Shown: positions 17,173 through 25,664 of the stretch, in pieces
How the letters are laid out: each line of letters begins with the position of its first letter
Position numbering within the stretch: the stretch's first letter is position 1
From: Sandaracinomonas limnophila
GTDB taxonomy: Bacteria; Bacteroidota; Bacteroidia; Cytophagales; Spirosomataceae
Assembly: GCF_004005965.1 (NCBI RefSeq)
Contig: NZ_SACY01000002.1
Coordinates: 519,880-583,879, forward strand
Direction of reading: 5' to 3'
Length of the DNA stretch: 64,000 nucleotides
Translations under genes and position numbers: made by a program
Notes under the pieces: generated by a model
Databases searched by the model: none
Told to the model about the DNA's origin: nothing
The model's input: only the letters and a program-made list of their open reading frames with translations

Positions 17173-18696
17173 TTATTTATTGAAATATTCTACTTGTTTT
17201 TCATCAGGCAAACGTACCACTTCCAACTGTTTATCTAAAACCATAATTTTTTTGTCTTTTTGGTCGTAGGCTGGCCAAGTGGTCAAACCCTTGCCAGAAG
17301 GATTGCCTGTTTTTGTGAAGTTTAACAGGTATTGCGACATGCTTTTGGCCAATTGCTGATCGGCAGCCTCAAATGGCCTATTCACAGTATGTAAATTGTT
17401 GTAAAAATAGGGCACATCTCCTGTGTGAAACGCTCCAAATTGAGTTTCTGGAGTAAAACCGGGTACATCTCTACAAAAACGATACATATAAATTTTACCT
17501 TTTCCCTTTGCTTCTTGCAACTTAGCTAAGCCATATTGTTTACTGCCAAAGAACTCGTTTCTACTCATAGCGGTTTGTGATTCTGAAGCAATGGCATCAG
17601 TTGTAGCTGGATATAATTGCAAAACTTCATCCGCTTTATCTTTAAACCTGGTTTTAATTTGTTCGATGTATTTGTCAGCCGGTAATGCACGAGGAGATAA
17701 GCGGTCATCCTTATTCCATCCAATTAGTAGGTTTACATCATTTTGTTTCCCTGCTAAGTAAGCACCAGTAATATCAACAGGGATTATATATCCATCTGCA
17801 TAAGGACCCGCTTGACCAAGATTAGTCTTTTGAATTTCCTCCGCTGACTTGTTTCTTAATTCAGCTAAAGAAGCAACTCCTAATCTTTCAGCTAATTTCA
17901 AACCAGCTGCTTCGGCCTTTTCTTTGGCTTCATTGGCTTGTGCTGGATTGCTCATAACTAAAGATAGAGCACCACTTTCTAAAACAGCATTTTTGAAAAG
18001 TCCTTTTGCCAATGGAGATGCGCAAAGAATACTTACTGCGGATGCTCCAGCAGATTGCCCGGCAATTGTTACTTGATTAGGATCGCCACCAAAGGCATGG
18101 ATGTTATTCTTTACCCATTTTAAACCTTCAATTAAATCCAAAATGGCATAATTACCAGAGCTTGCACTAGAGCTTTCTTTGCTAAGTTCCGGATGTGCCA
18201 TAAATCCAAACACCCCAACGCGGTAGTTTAAACTTACAAAAACAACATCCTCTTTCGCCATATTTGATCCATCATAAATAGGACAAGCCGTGCCTCCACT
18301 TCTAAATCCACCACCATAGATATATACTAAAACAGCTTTTGGCTTTTGAACCTTAGCTTTGGTCCAAACATTCAAATACAAACAATCTTCGGAAATAGGC
18401 GATTTAGGAATTAAAAATTCAGAAGACCAAAAGGCAAAAGGTGCAGGAGCATTTTGAAAAGGGCTTGCACTAAATTGCGTACACTCCTTTATCCCTTTCC
18501 ACGGATCCATAGCTTGCGGAGCTTTCCAACGTAAATCGCCAACAGGAGGTTTAGCAAATGGAATTCCCAAAAAGATTTGCAAATTATCTTTTGTGAATCC
18601 TTTCACTTTACCCTTATCGGTTTTCACAACTATAGATTGTGCAAATAAAAAAGTAAAAGGTAATAGGTAAAAAGTAATAGTTAGTAGGCGTTTCAT
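17173..18696 (-). CDS. Secreted carboxylesterase/lipase (type B)
   Basis: A 507-aa alpha/beta hydrolase of the carboxylesterase type-B (para-nitrobenzyl esterase) family with an N-terminal signal peptide (about residues 1-20). The nucleophile elbow is GQSAGAS (about 212-218), the oxyanion-hole loop YIYGGGFRSGG (about 126-136) and the catalytic His lies in FGAFHTGDVPY (about 427-437). The acidic residue region reads GWNKDD instead of the more usual GxNxDEG. It hydrolyses esters; physiological substrate unknown. The ATG is preceded directly by a CATAACC repeat leader shared with the divergent gene. Confidence 0.9.
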   Translation of the reverse strand: MKRLLTITFYLLPFTFLFAQSIVVKTDKGKVKGFTKDNLQIFLGIPFAKPPVGDLRWKAPQAMDPWKGIKECTQFSASPFQNAPAPFAFWSSEFLIPKSPISEDCLYLNVWTKAKVQKPKAVLVYIYGGGFRSGGTACPIYDGSNMAKEDVVFVSLNYRVGVFGFMAHPELSKESSSASSGNYAILDLIEGLKWVKNNIHAFGGDPNQVTIAGQSAGASAVSILCASPLAKGLFKNAVLESGALSLVMSNPAQANEAKEKAEAAGLKLAERLGVASLAELRNKSAEEIQKTNLGQAGPYADGYIIPVDITGAYLAGKQNDVNLLIGWNKDDRLSPRALPADKYIEQIKTRFKDKADEVLQLYPATTDAIASESQTAMSRNEFFGSKQYGLAKLQEAKGKGKIYMYRFCRDVPGFTPETQFGAFHTGDVPYFYNNLHTVNRPFEAADQQLAKSMSQYLLNFTKTGNPSGKGLTTWPAYDQKDKKIMVLDKQLEVVRLPDEKQVEYFNK

Positions 18697-18697
18697 A

Positions 18698-18813
18698 TGG
18701 GTTATGGGTTATGGGTTATGGGTTATGAGATGGAAGGACTATTAAATTAGTAGAATATAAATAATATTTTATAATTTACAATTAATAACTCATAACCCAT
18801 AACCCATAACCCA
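18698..18813. repeat. GGGTTAT / ATAACCC blocks forming mirrored leaders of two divergent genes
   Basis: Four to five units of GGGTTAT lie at 18698-18728 and three to four units of ATAACCC at 18788-18812, separated by about 60 AT-rich bases. Because the flanking genes diverge, each start codon (18696 minus, 18816 plus) is preceded by the same (CATAACC)n leader, ending a few bases before the ATG. Promoters for both genes should lie in the spacer. Confidence 0.8.
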
Positions 18814-18815
18814 AA

Positions 18816-19457
18816 ATGCGTTACCTCATACTTCTCCTCCTCTTAATCCCCTTTGCTTACGCATATTATATTTTCCCAGATCTGCCCGAACAGATACCCA
18901 CCCATTTTGGAATAGAGGGAAAACCGGATGCTTGGGGACCCAAAAGTTCTATTTATGTAGCACCAACAATACTTAGTGCCGTTGGATGTGCCATATTTAT
19001 TTTATTCCAAAATTTAATTCGGTTTGATCCCAAAATAGAAAAGTCAAGTCCTAATGCAAAAATTTTTCAAGAGATAAGTATTGGACTTGTTGTATTTATG
19101 GGAATTTTAAGTTTTTTCATTGTGTATGCCTCGGCGAATCCAGGAATAAAAATTGAAAAATTTTTATTCCCACTAATTGGATTGGCCTTTTCAATGTTTG
19201 GGAGATATATGCCGAAAATTGGTCCAAATTATTTTGCTGGATTTAGATTACCCTGGACATTGGAGAGTCCCGAAAATTGGAAAATGACACATTTGCTTGC
19301 TGGCAAACTTTGGTTTTATGGAGGAATGGCACAAGCAATAATGTGTTATTTTTTAACAGGAATAGGGCCTATAATCGTATTTTTGGGCATTACGGCGATC
19401 ATTGTAATTATACCAATTGCATATTCATACAAAATTTACAAGTCTAAAAATATCTAA
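18816..19457 (+). CDS. SdpI/DUF1648 family membrane protein
   Basis: A 213-aa integral membrane protein. The N-terminal part has the DUF1648 pattern FPDLPEQIPTHFGIEGKPDAWGPK (residues about 20-43) between two hydrophobic segments. The C-terminal part, with GRYMPKIGPNYFAGFRLPWTL (about 129-149) and WKMTHLLAGKLW, is the SdpI-like domain. SdpI is an immunity protein in Bacillus, but homologues are widespread and mostly of unknown role, so immunity should not be assumed. It is divergent to the carboxylesterase gene and followed by a long non-coding gap. Confidence 0.85.
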   Translation: MRYLILLLLLIPFAYAYYIFPDLPEQIPTHFGIEGKPDAWGPKSSIYVAPTILSAVGCAIFILFQNLIRFDPKIEKSSPNAKIFQEISIGLVVFMGILSFFIVYASANPGIKIEKFLFPLIGLAFSMFGRYMPKIGPNYFAGFRLPWTLESPENWKMTHLLAGKLWFYGGMAQAIMCYFLTGIGPIIVFLGITAIIVIIPIAYSYKIYKSKNI

Positions 19458-19847
19458 TTCCCAATAAGTAGTTTGTATGAAATTGTATGTAAAAAAACTA
19501 TTCACATATTATTTAACTTTAAAAGTAGACAATTTTATATGTGTCATTTTTTAAAGGACTTTCGTACCTTTTTCTTCGTATTTGTATAATTTTTTGATTT
19601 TAGGACTAAATTTTTCAAGGTATATTGCATTAGTCAAATATTTTTTTGAATTTAGCACACCGAAAAACGCGTGTCTTTTTAAAAAAGGCAACAGGTGATA
19701 AAATAAGACATTTCGCCTTTGGGCATTGAAATAAAAATAATAATTTAGAAAACGGAGTGAAGCGATAAGCAAGGATTTTTAATTCTTGCTTATTTTTTTT
19801 GTCTAAGAGTATTCGTAAATTATCAGATAAATTATATTCTTTTTCGA
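19458..19847. other. 390-base non-coding gap with a possible small RNA or long 3' UTR
   Basis: AT-rich sequence between the sdpI-like gene and the DUF1800 gene. A 73-codon minus-strand frame (19551-19772) has no recognisable features and biased low-complexity composition, so I do not call it. The stretch from about 19660 contains CACACCGAAAAACGCGTGTC (hairpin-like) and GCGAAG-type segments and ends in a clear plus-strand terminator, which would fit a small RNA or a long 3' UTR. Confidence 0.35.
19765..19801 (+). terminator. Rho-independent terminator in the gap before the DUF1800 gene
   Basis: ATAAGCAAG (19765-19773) pairs perfectly with CTTGCTTAT (19785-19793) around an 11-base loop, followed by eight T. 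The T run is on the plus strand, so it ends either the sdpI-like transcript or a separate small RNA encoded in the gap. Confidence 0.7.
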
Positions 19848-21215
19848 ATGCCCGAATTTTCCTCGCAAAACATTAAACACCTTCTCAATAGAACCCTATT
19901 TGGTTTTTCGAAGGAAGATTATTTTATGGCAAGCGCAGAAGGAAGTATTTCAAGCCTTGTAAAAAAACTATTACAAGACAAATCTATACCTGAAGCCCCC
20001 AATTCTTGGGTATCAACCACTCCCGCACAAATACAACAAGACAACGGCTCAGCAAGTACCTGGTATAAAGAATTTACAATTTGGTGGAATCAATTAATGT
20101 TTAAAGAGTCTCTTTCCATCAGAGAAAAAATGGTTTTGTTTCTTCACAATCATTTTTCAAACGAAAGGGATAAAGTAAACTATCCGCAATATATGTATCA
20201 ACAAAATCAATTGTTAAGAAAATTTGCTTTAGGGAACTTCAAACAATTGGCCAAAGAAATTTGTACTGACCCATCCATGTTAATTTATTTAGATGGGAAT
20301 AATAGTAGGGGTCCACAGCCCAATGAAAACTTTGCTCGAGAATTATTTGAGCTATTTACTCTTGGGATAGGAAATTATTCAGAAACGGATATCAAACAAG
20401 CTGCCAAAGCAGTTTCAGGGTGGCAAGTAAAAGGATTAGAGTCCGTTTTTGATTCTACCCGCTGGTACAAAGAAACAACACTAACTATCTTTGGAAAAAC
20501 AGCACAATTTACTGTTAATAGCTTAATCGATTTAGTTTTCGAACAAAAAGCAACAGCAGAATTCATTTGCAGAAAACTTTACAAAGAGTTTGTTTATTAT
20601 AAACCCAATGAGGCCTTTGTTCAAGAAATGGCAACGGTCTTCAAAGTCAATAATTTTGAATTAAAGCCCTTGTTAGAATTTCTGTTGACATCTGAGGAAT
20701 TTTACAAGGCCTCTTACCAGGGAAGTAAAATTAAAAATCCCCAAGAATTAATAATAGGCACATGTAAGCTCTTAGAATTACCCAAGCCTGACGCCAACAA
20801 TTGGTATGAAATGGCCATCATATTGCAAATGCAATTATTTAATCCACCCAACGTGGCTGGTTGGCCTGGCCAAAGAAACTGGATAAGTTCAACCACCTAT
20901 TCCTTTAGAGGAGGATTTACCGATTCGTTAATCAATGGGAAAAGATATAATGGAGCTGCTGTGACAGGAAAATTAGACACACTTCCCTACATTAGAACTT
21001 TTTTGAATGCTGAAAAAGTGGATTTACTGGTTGAAGATTATTTTTTCTATGCATTCCCAATTCCCTTGAGTAAAACGAGAAAAGACCAATTATTACAAAC
21101 CATTTTAAGCGGAACGATTGTAAGTAATTGGACAACCTATATTGCAATGGCTGATACCCGAGTCAATTCTTTTTTAAAGGCATTGATGAGATTACCTGAA
21201 TTTCAACTTTGCTGA
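19848..21215 (+). CDS. DUF1800 domain-containing protein
   Basis: A 455-aa protein matching the DUF1800 family: it opens with IKHLLNRTLFGFSKEDY (about 9-25) and contains MVLFLHNHFSNE (about 98-109), NENFARELFELFTLG (about 160-174), the AAKAVSGWQ block and a late FNPPNVAGWPGQRNWI (about 334-349). The family is unknown in mechanism but is nearly always encoded with a DUF1501 protein, as here with a one-base gap. No signal peptide is obvious. The ATG at 19848 begins the conserved region almost immediately. Confidence 0.88.
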   Translation: MPEFSSQNIKHLLNRTLFGFSKEDYFMASAEGSISSLVKKLLQDKSIPEAPNSWVSTTPAQIQQDNGSASTWYKEFTIWWNQLMFKESLSIREKMVLFLHNHFSNERDKVNYPQYMYQQNQLLRKFALGNFKQLAKEICTDPSMLIYLDGNNSRGPQPNENFARELFELFTLGIGNYSETDIKQAAKAVSGWQVKGLESVFDSTRWYKETTLTIFGKTAQFTVNSLIDLVFEQKATAEFICRKLYKEFVYYKPNEAFVQEMATVFKVNNFELKPLLEFLLTSEEFYKASYQGSKIKNPQELIIGTCKLLELPKPDANNWYEMAIILQMQLFNPPNVAGWPGQRNWISSTTYSFRGGFTDSLINGKRYNGAAVTGKLDTLPYIRTFLNAEKVDLLVEDYFFYAFPIPLSKTRKDQLLQTILSGTIVSNWTTYIAMADTRVNSFLKALMRLPEFQLC

Positions 21216-21216
21216 G

Positions 21217-22749
21217 ATGAAAAAAATCAACAGAAAAGAATTTTTACACCAAATTTCCTTATTAACTGGAGGAATGGGTATGGGTTTATCAAATTTTGAT
21301 GCTAAGGCATATACCAGTACACCCCTTGCTTTCACGCAAAATTTAGCCGCTGGAAATGTTTTAGTAATTATTCAAATGAGTGGGGGAAACGATGGACTAA
21401 ACACGGTAATCCCTGCCGAGGATGATTTATATTTTTCTGCCAGGCCTACTATCAGCATCAAAAAAGAGGTTGCATTACCGGTGGAAAATGGAATGTATTT
21501 GCATCCATCCATGACAGGCCTTAAAAAATTATTTGACGACGACAAAGTTTCCATCGTTCAGAACGTCGGATATGCAAATCCCAATCGATCTCATTTTAGG
21601 GCTACTGATATTTGGAATTCTGCATCAGATTCGGGCACTATTTGGGACGATGGCTGGGCAGGCAGGTATTTGTCACAGATTTATCCGGAATTCCCTATTA
21701 AACTTCCCAAGCATCCAATGGCTATTCAATTGGGCTCCGTGGAATCTCTTTTATTTCAGAGTCACCGGGGAGGTTTTGCAACTGTATTTGATGACCCCAA
21801 TTTGTTTTATCAATTGGTCAATGGTTCAGTAGCAGACAACGATTTGCCTCCTGCTACCTTAGCTGGAGAAGAGTTAGCCTTTTTGAAACAAATTGCATCT
21901 GCTTCATTGCAATATTCAACCATCATTAAAGACACGGCAAATAAAGGGAAAAACATTCAATCCTATCCGAATACTAGCCTTAGCAAGCAATTATCCATTG
22001 TTGCTAAATTGATCTCTGGGGGCTTGGAGACCCCTATTTACTTGGCAAACATTGGTGGATTCGATACACATGCAAACCAAATAAATTCACATGCAAATTT
22101 GTTAAAAACGCTTTCAGACGCCATAACTAATTTTCAAATTGACATTCAAAATTTGGGCCTAGCAGATCGCGTCTGTGTAATGACCTATTCTGAATTTGGC
22201 AGAAGAGTTAATCAGAATGGAACGGCTGGAACAGATCATGGAACAGCAGCGCCAATGATTTTTGTAGGTAATTCTGTAAAATCCGGCCTAATCGGGTCCA
22301 ACCCAAATTTAAAGGTGTTGGATAGCTCAGGAGATTTAAAATACCAATTTGATTTTCGTCAAACTTACACAACTGTTTTACGAGATCACTTAGGGGCGAC
22401 AAACTCTTCAGCCGCAAGTCTTTTTACTGGGAATTTTGAACGACTTCCCATTTTCAAGTCTTCCCCTGATAGCATTTCAGATGCAGGGTCAATCGATTTG
22501 GCAAATCCTTGGCCAAATCCTGCTTCAATTTCAACATTTATTCAATATACAGTACATCAATCGCAAGAGGTCTTTTTGGCTATTTATGATTTATCTGGTA
22601 AATTAATTAATGTTTTGGTGCACGAAATCAAAGTAAAAGGAGAATATAATGTTTCAATAGATGTATCAGGATGGAATAAGGGGCACTATATTGTAACTTT
22701 GTTAGGATCTTCTGGCAAACGAATGACAAAGAACCTAATGATTAATTAG
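21217..22749 (+). CDS. DUF1501 family protein with T9SS C-terminal sorting domain
   Basis: A 510-aa protein partnered with the DUF1800 protein. The N-terminus KKINRKEFLHQISLLTGG resembles a Tat-like or related export signal, although a twin arginine is not present. DUF1501 blocks include MSGGNDGLNTVIP (about 54-66), NRSHFRATDIW (about 123-133), GGFDTHANQ and TYSEFGRRVNQNGTAGTDHG (about 322-341). Residues about 427-510 form a type A T9SS sorting domain, with NPWPNPASISTFIQY, a beta-rich stretch LAIYDLSGKLI and the ending MTKNLMIN, so the protein is predicted to cross the outer membrane. Sulfatase-like folds have been suggested for DUF1501; function is not established. Confidence 0.88.
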   Translation: MKKINRKEFLHQISLLTGGMGMGLSNFDAKAYTSTPLAFTQNLAAGNVLVIIQMSGGNDGLNTVIPAEDDLYFSARPTISIKKEVALPVENGMYLHPSMTGLKKLFDDDKVSIVQNVGYANPNRSHFRATDIWNSASDSGTIWDDGWAGRYLSQIYPEFPIKLPKHPMAIQLGSVESLLFQSHRGGFATVFDDPNLFYQLVNGSVADNDLPPATLAGEELAFLKQIASASLQYSTIIKDTANKGKNIQSYPNTSLSKQLSIVAKLISGGLETPIYLANIGGFDTHANQINSHANLLKTLSDAITNFQIDIQNLGLADRVCVMTYSEFGRRVNQNGTAGTDHGTAAPMIFVGNSVKSGLIGSNPNLKVLDSSGDLKYQFDFRQTYTTVLRDHLGATNSSAASLFTGNFERLPIFKSSPDSISDAGSIDLANPWPNPASISTFIQYTVHQSQEVFLAIYDLSGKLINVLVHEIKVKGEYNVSIDVSGWNKGHYIVTLLGSSGKRMTKNLMIN

Positions 22750-22752
22750 CGT

Positions 22753-23481
22753 ATGAAAACAAAAAAAGAATTTGAATACCTTAAAGGAGCAAGATCAAGA
22801 TGGAAGGAATTAGTTTTTTCGTTTGATGTATTATTGGAATTTATAAAGGGCTTTAGAAACCTCCATTTTATTGGGCCTTGCATCACGATTTTTGGTTCAG
22901 CCCGATTTGACGAAACGCATGAGTATTATCAAAAAGCGCAAGAGCTTGCAACAAAATTAGGAAAGGTCGGCTATGCGATCATGTCGGGCGGAGGGCCGGG
23001 TATCATGGAAGCTGCCAACAGAGGTGCAAAAGATGCGGGGGCCTTGTCACTGGGCTGTAATATTGAATTGCCCTTTGAACAAAAACCTAATCCCTATTTA
23101 GACAAGTTTGTAAATATCAAGTACTTTTTTGTTCGTAAGGAGTTGTTGCGAAAATACTCTTCTGGATTTGTGGTTATGCCCGGAGGACTTGGAACATTAG
23201 ATGAGTTCTTTGAGGTGGCGACTTTGATTCAAACGGGCAAGATTAGCAATTTCCCGGTGGTCGTAATGGGTGTTGAACACCATCAATCTTTGATAGATTT
23301 TTTAGACAATTTGATAAAAATAAAGACAGTAAGTGAGGGTGATTTTAAAAATATATTATTCACAGACGATATAGATTTAGCTTTTGAACACATCAAATCG
23401 TTCCGCTCAAAACGTCCAATCTTGAAGCCAAGTCAACCTCTTTGGATTTTGGGAGAACAGAAAATTGTGGAAAAAGTTTAG
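22753..23481 (+). CDS. LOG-family protein (TIGR00730, cytokinin riboside 5'-monophosphate phosphoribohydrolase-like)
   Basis: A 242-aa Rossmann-like nucleotide hydrolase with the two LOG signatures, GGGPGIMEAANRGA (about 78-91) and PGGLGTLDEFFE (about 142-153). The family cleaves ribose-5-phosphate from nucleotides such as AMP or modified-adenosine monophosphates. It is cytosolic. It starts three bases after the DUF1501 stop and is followed 25 bases later by a GT2 gene. The usual family length is about 190-240, so nothing is missing. Confidence 0.9.
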   Translation: MKTKKEFEYLKGARSRWKELVFSFDVLLEFIKGFRNLHFIGPCITIFGSARFDETHEYYQKAQELATKLGKVGYAIMSGGGPGIMEAANRGAKDAGALSLGCNIELPFEQKPNPYLDKFVNIKYFFVRKELLRKYSSGFVVMPGGLGTLDEFFEVATLIQTGKISNFPVVVMGVEHHQSLIDFLDNLIKIKTVSEGDFKNILFTDDIDLAFEHIKSFRSKRPILKPSQPLWILGEQKIVEKV

Positions 23482-23506
23482 TATTTTCGTAAGATTTAAG
23501 TGGATT

Positions 23507-24517
23507 ATGATAAAAACCCAATTGAGTGTTGTTGTACCAATTTATTCAGGTTCTCAATACGTTCAGGAATTGTTTCAAAGAATTAAGACCGTTAGAGAAC
23601 AATGGGAGCAAGAAGAAGCCCCCTTGGCCTTGGGAGAATTAATCTTTGTAGACGATCAGTCCATCGACAATTCTTTACCTGTTTTACAAAAAATAAGTGA
23701 GGAAAATCAGTGGGTGCATGCATTAAGTTTGTCTAGAAACTTTGGGCAGCATCCGGCCACAATTGCTGGAATTCTACACTCATCTGGCAATTGGGTAATT
23801 ACTTTAGATGAAGACCTACAGCACCCCCCTGAAAAAATTGAGCAGCTTTTATACAAGGCCATCAAGGAGGAAAAAGATGTAGTCTATGCAAATCCGCAAA
23901 ATGGCCCCCATGGAAAAGTAAGTAGGGATTTTACTTCGAGCTATTTTAAAAAAATGATGGTTTGGCTAACTGGGGATAAGCACATTGCCTATTTCAATAG
24001 TTTCCGATTGATGCGTGGGGAAATCGCACGCTCTGCAGCAAGCGTTTGTGGGCCCGACACCTATTTTGATGTTTCGTTGACTTGGTTTACCCAGGCAATT
24101 GGGCAGGTTTCTTTGGAAATTCAGGACCAAAGAATGGCTGAAAACAATAAAAGTGGGTATTCCTTTTTAAAGCTCATTGAACATGCCAGAAGATTAATTT
24201 TATCCTCAAAAATCAATTTATATAGAAGCATTGCATTTTTGGGAATTTTAATCTTTTTTGTGGGTGTTCTATATTCGGGATTTATCATTTTCAATGAGAT
24301 AATGCATCCTGGCAAATTTGGTTCAAGAGGCTGGCCCTCTTTAATTATTACGACTATGATATTTGGGGCAACGAGCATCATTTTGTTGTCAATCATTTTA
24401 GAATACTTGTCGCTAGTGGTCCTAAAGGCCCAAGGAAAGCCTGTTTTTTTTGTAATTAATCGGTCGGCTCCAGCTGAATTGCTTACTTATTTAGAAAAAA
24501 GAAATGGTCGTCATTGA
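23507..24517 (+). CDS. GT2 family glycosyltransferase (DPM1/GtrB-like) with two C-terminal TM helices
   Basis: A 336-aa family-2 glycosyltransferase. The start VVVPIYSGSQYVQELF (about 8-23), FVDDQSIDNS (about 47-56) and the DxD-like DEDLQHPPE (about 102-110) define the catalytic domain; two hydrophobic segments (about 238-260 and 280-305) anchor it. This is the layout of polyprenyl-phosphate hexose transferases such as GtrB, ArnC and DPM1. I take the ATG at 23507 because the upstream alternative at 23465 overlaps the LOG gene and adds a non-family extension. The next gene overlaps its end by 14 bases. Confidence 0.85.
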   Translation: MIKTQLSVVVPIYSGSQYVQELFQRIKTVREQWEQEEAPLALGELIFVDDQSIDNSLPVLQKISEENQWVHALSLSRNFGQHPATIAGILHSSGNWVITLDEDLQHPPEKIEQLLYKAIKEEKDVVYANPQNGPHGKVSRDFTSSYFKKMMVWLTGDKHIAYFNSFRLMRGEIARSAASVCGPDTYFDVSLTWFTQAIGQVSLEIQDQRMAENNKSGYSFLKLIEHARRLILSSKINLYRSIAFLGILIFFVGVLYSGFIIFNEIMHPGKFGSRGWPSLIITTMIFGATSIILLSIILEYLSLVVLKAQGKPVFFVINRSAPAELLTYLEKRNGRH

Positions 24518-25427
24518 ATCTAAATTAGGTAAAGATTCCTCAAAACTGATTTTATTATTTGGGGTGGGACTAATTGGAGAAAGTATTTTACAGGAATTTG
24601 ACAAGCAATTTTCCTGCACATTTCATCAATTTCCGTTTTCATGGGGAAAAGAAGATGCACAAATAGAGGAATTGAACCAAATCAAAGAGTTTATTTTTGC
24701 ACGAGGCAAAGGTGTTGCCATTCAACTTATCTGGTCTGCGGGGAAAGGTGGATTTTTCTCTACTGATTCAGATTTTCAAATAGAATTTGCTGATTTTGAA
24801 AGAGTCTTAAATTGGTTGCAACAAGCTTTAATTCCACAAAATTCATGTAGTTTTCATTTGTTTAGTTCAGCGGGAGGTTTATTTGAAGGACAGGTACTTG
24901 TAAATGAGCAAAGCAAACCGAAACCCATGCGCCCTTATGGACATTGGAAATTAAAACAAGAAGATTTGTTGAACCGTTCCGAAGGTTTGGTCAATCGTAT
25001 CATTTATAGACCAAGCACTGTTTATGGTTATAGCCCTAAGGCTAGAATAGGTCTAATTGCTAAGTTGCTTATTTGTGCCAATAAAAATCAGTTTATTGAA
25101 ATTTTTGCTTCAAAGACAGCTTTACGAGATTATATCTATGTAGGTGATATTGCAAAATTTGTGGTGGCAAAGATTGAAAATAGCGATTTATCTAGTTTAA
25201 AGCTTGGGACAACTCAAATTAATTGGTTAATTTCTGGGAAATCGAGTAATATATTAGAAATTTGCACTAAAGTGAGTGAGTTGATTAACAAGCCTGTTTT
25301 AAATAGCTTTAGATTGGTTTTAGACAACAGTTTAGACAATACATTTAATGCAAAATTGAAGCCAAAGGAACTAGCGATTAGCCCAATAGAAATGGGCTTG
25401 CGCAAGATATTTCAAACTTTAAAATGA
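24504..25427 (+). CDS. NAD-dependent epimerase/dehydratase (extended SDR)
   Basis: A 307-aa short-chain dehydrogenase with the nucleotide-binding GVGLIGES (about 20-27), a catalytic Ser in FSSAGG (about 121-126) and the YxxxK motif as RPYGHWKLKQE (about 145-155), followed by RPSTVYGY. It is shorter and more divergent than GalE or RmlB, so the substrate (probably a nucleotide sugar) is not assigned. It overlaps the GT2 gene by 14 bases and was probably made as part of the same surface-glycan unit. Confidence 0.75.
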   Translation: MVVIESKLGKDSSKLILLFGVGLIGESILQEFDKQFSCTFHQFPFSWGKEDAQIEELNQIKEFIFARGKGVAIQLIWSAGKGGFFSTDSDFQIEFADFERVLNWLQQALIPQNSCSFHLFSSAGGLFEGQVLVNEQSKPKPMRPYGHWKLKQEDLLNRSEGLVNRIIYRPSTVYGYSPKARIGLIAKLLICANKNQFIEIFASKTALRDYIYVGDIAKFVVAKIENSDLSSLKLGTTQINWLISGKSSNILEICTKVSELINKPVLNSFRLVLDNSLDNTFNAKLKPKELAISPIEMGLRKIFQTLK

Positions 25428-25429
25428 AG

Positions 25430-25456
25430 AAAGCCACCTGAAAATCCGATGGCTTT
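25430..25456 (+). terminator. Weak hairpin after the SDR gene
   Basis: AAAGCCA (25430-25436) pairs with TGGCTTT (25450-25456). There is no good T run after it, so it may be a processed 3' end or a partial terminator rather than a classical one. Confidence 0.35.
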
Positions 25457-25664
25457 GCCAGTATACTTCATCAACAAACTAAATTCAATTCAAATAAAAG
25501 TATAAATTTTTAAAACACAAGTCCAAATTGTCAAATTATAAGAAATTTTATAATTTTTTAAAGGTATTACCTAAATGAAATATGTATAATTTGTTTAAAA
25601 TTACATATATCACACGATTTACATTTTAAAACAAGCAATTGAATTTTAGCTTTAGTCTATTATT

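Noticed and set aside
18816..19457. A toxin-immunity function for the SdpI-like gene
   Set aside because: No SdpC-like toxin or associated genes are adjacent, and most SdpI-family members are not linked to immunity.
19551..19772. A 73-codon minus-strand gene
   Set aside because: It is antisense to a terminator and has no recognisable domain; biased Leu/Phe/Tyr/Lys composition fits AT-rich non-coding DNA.
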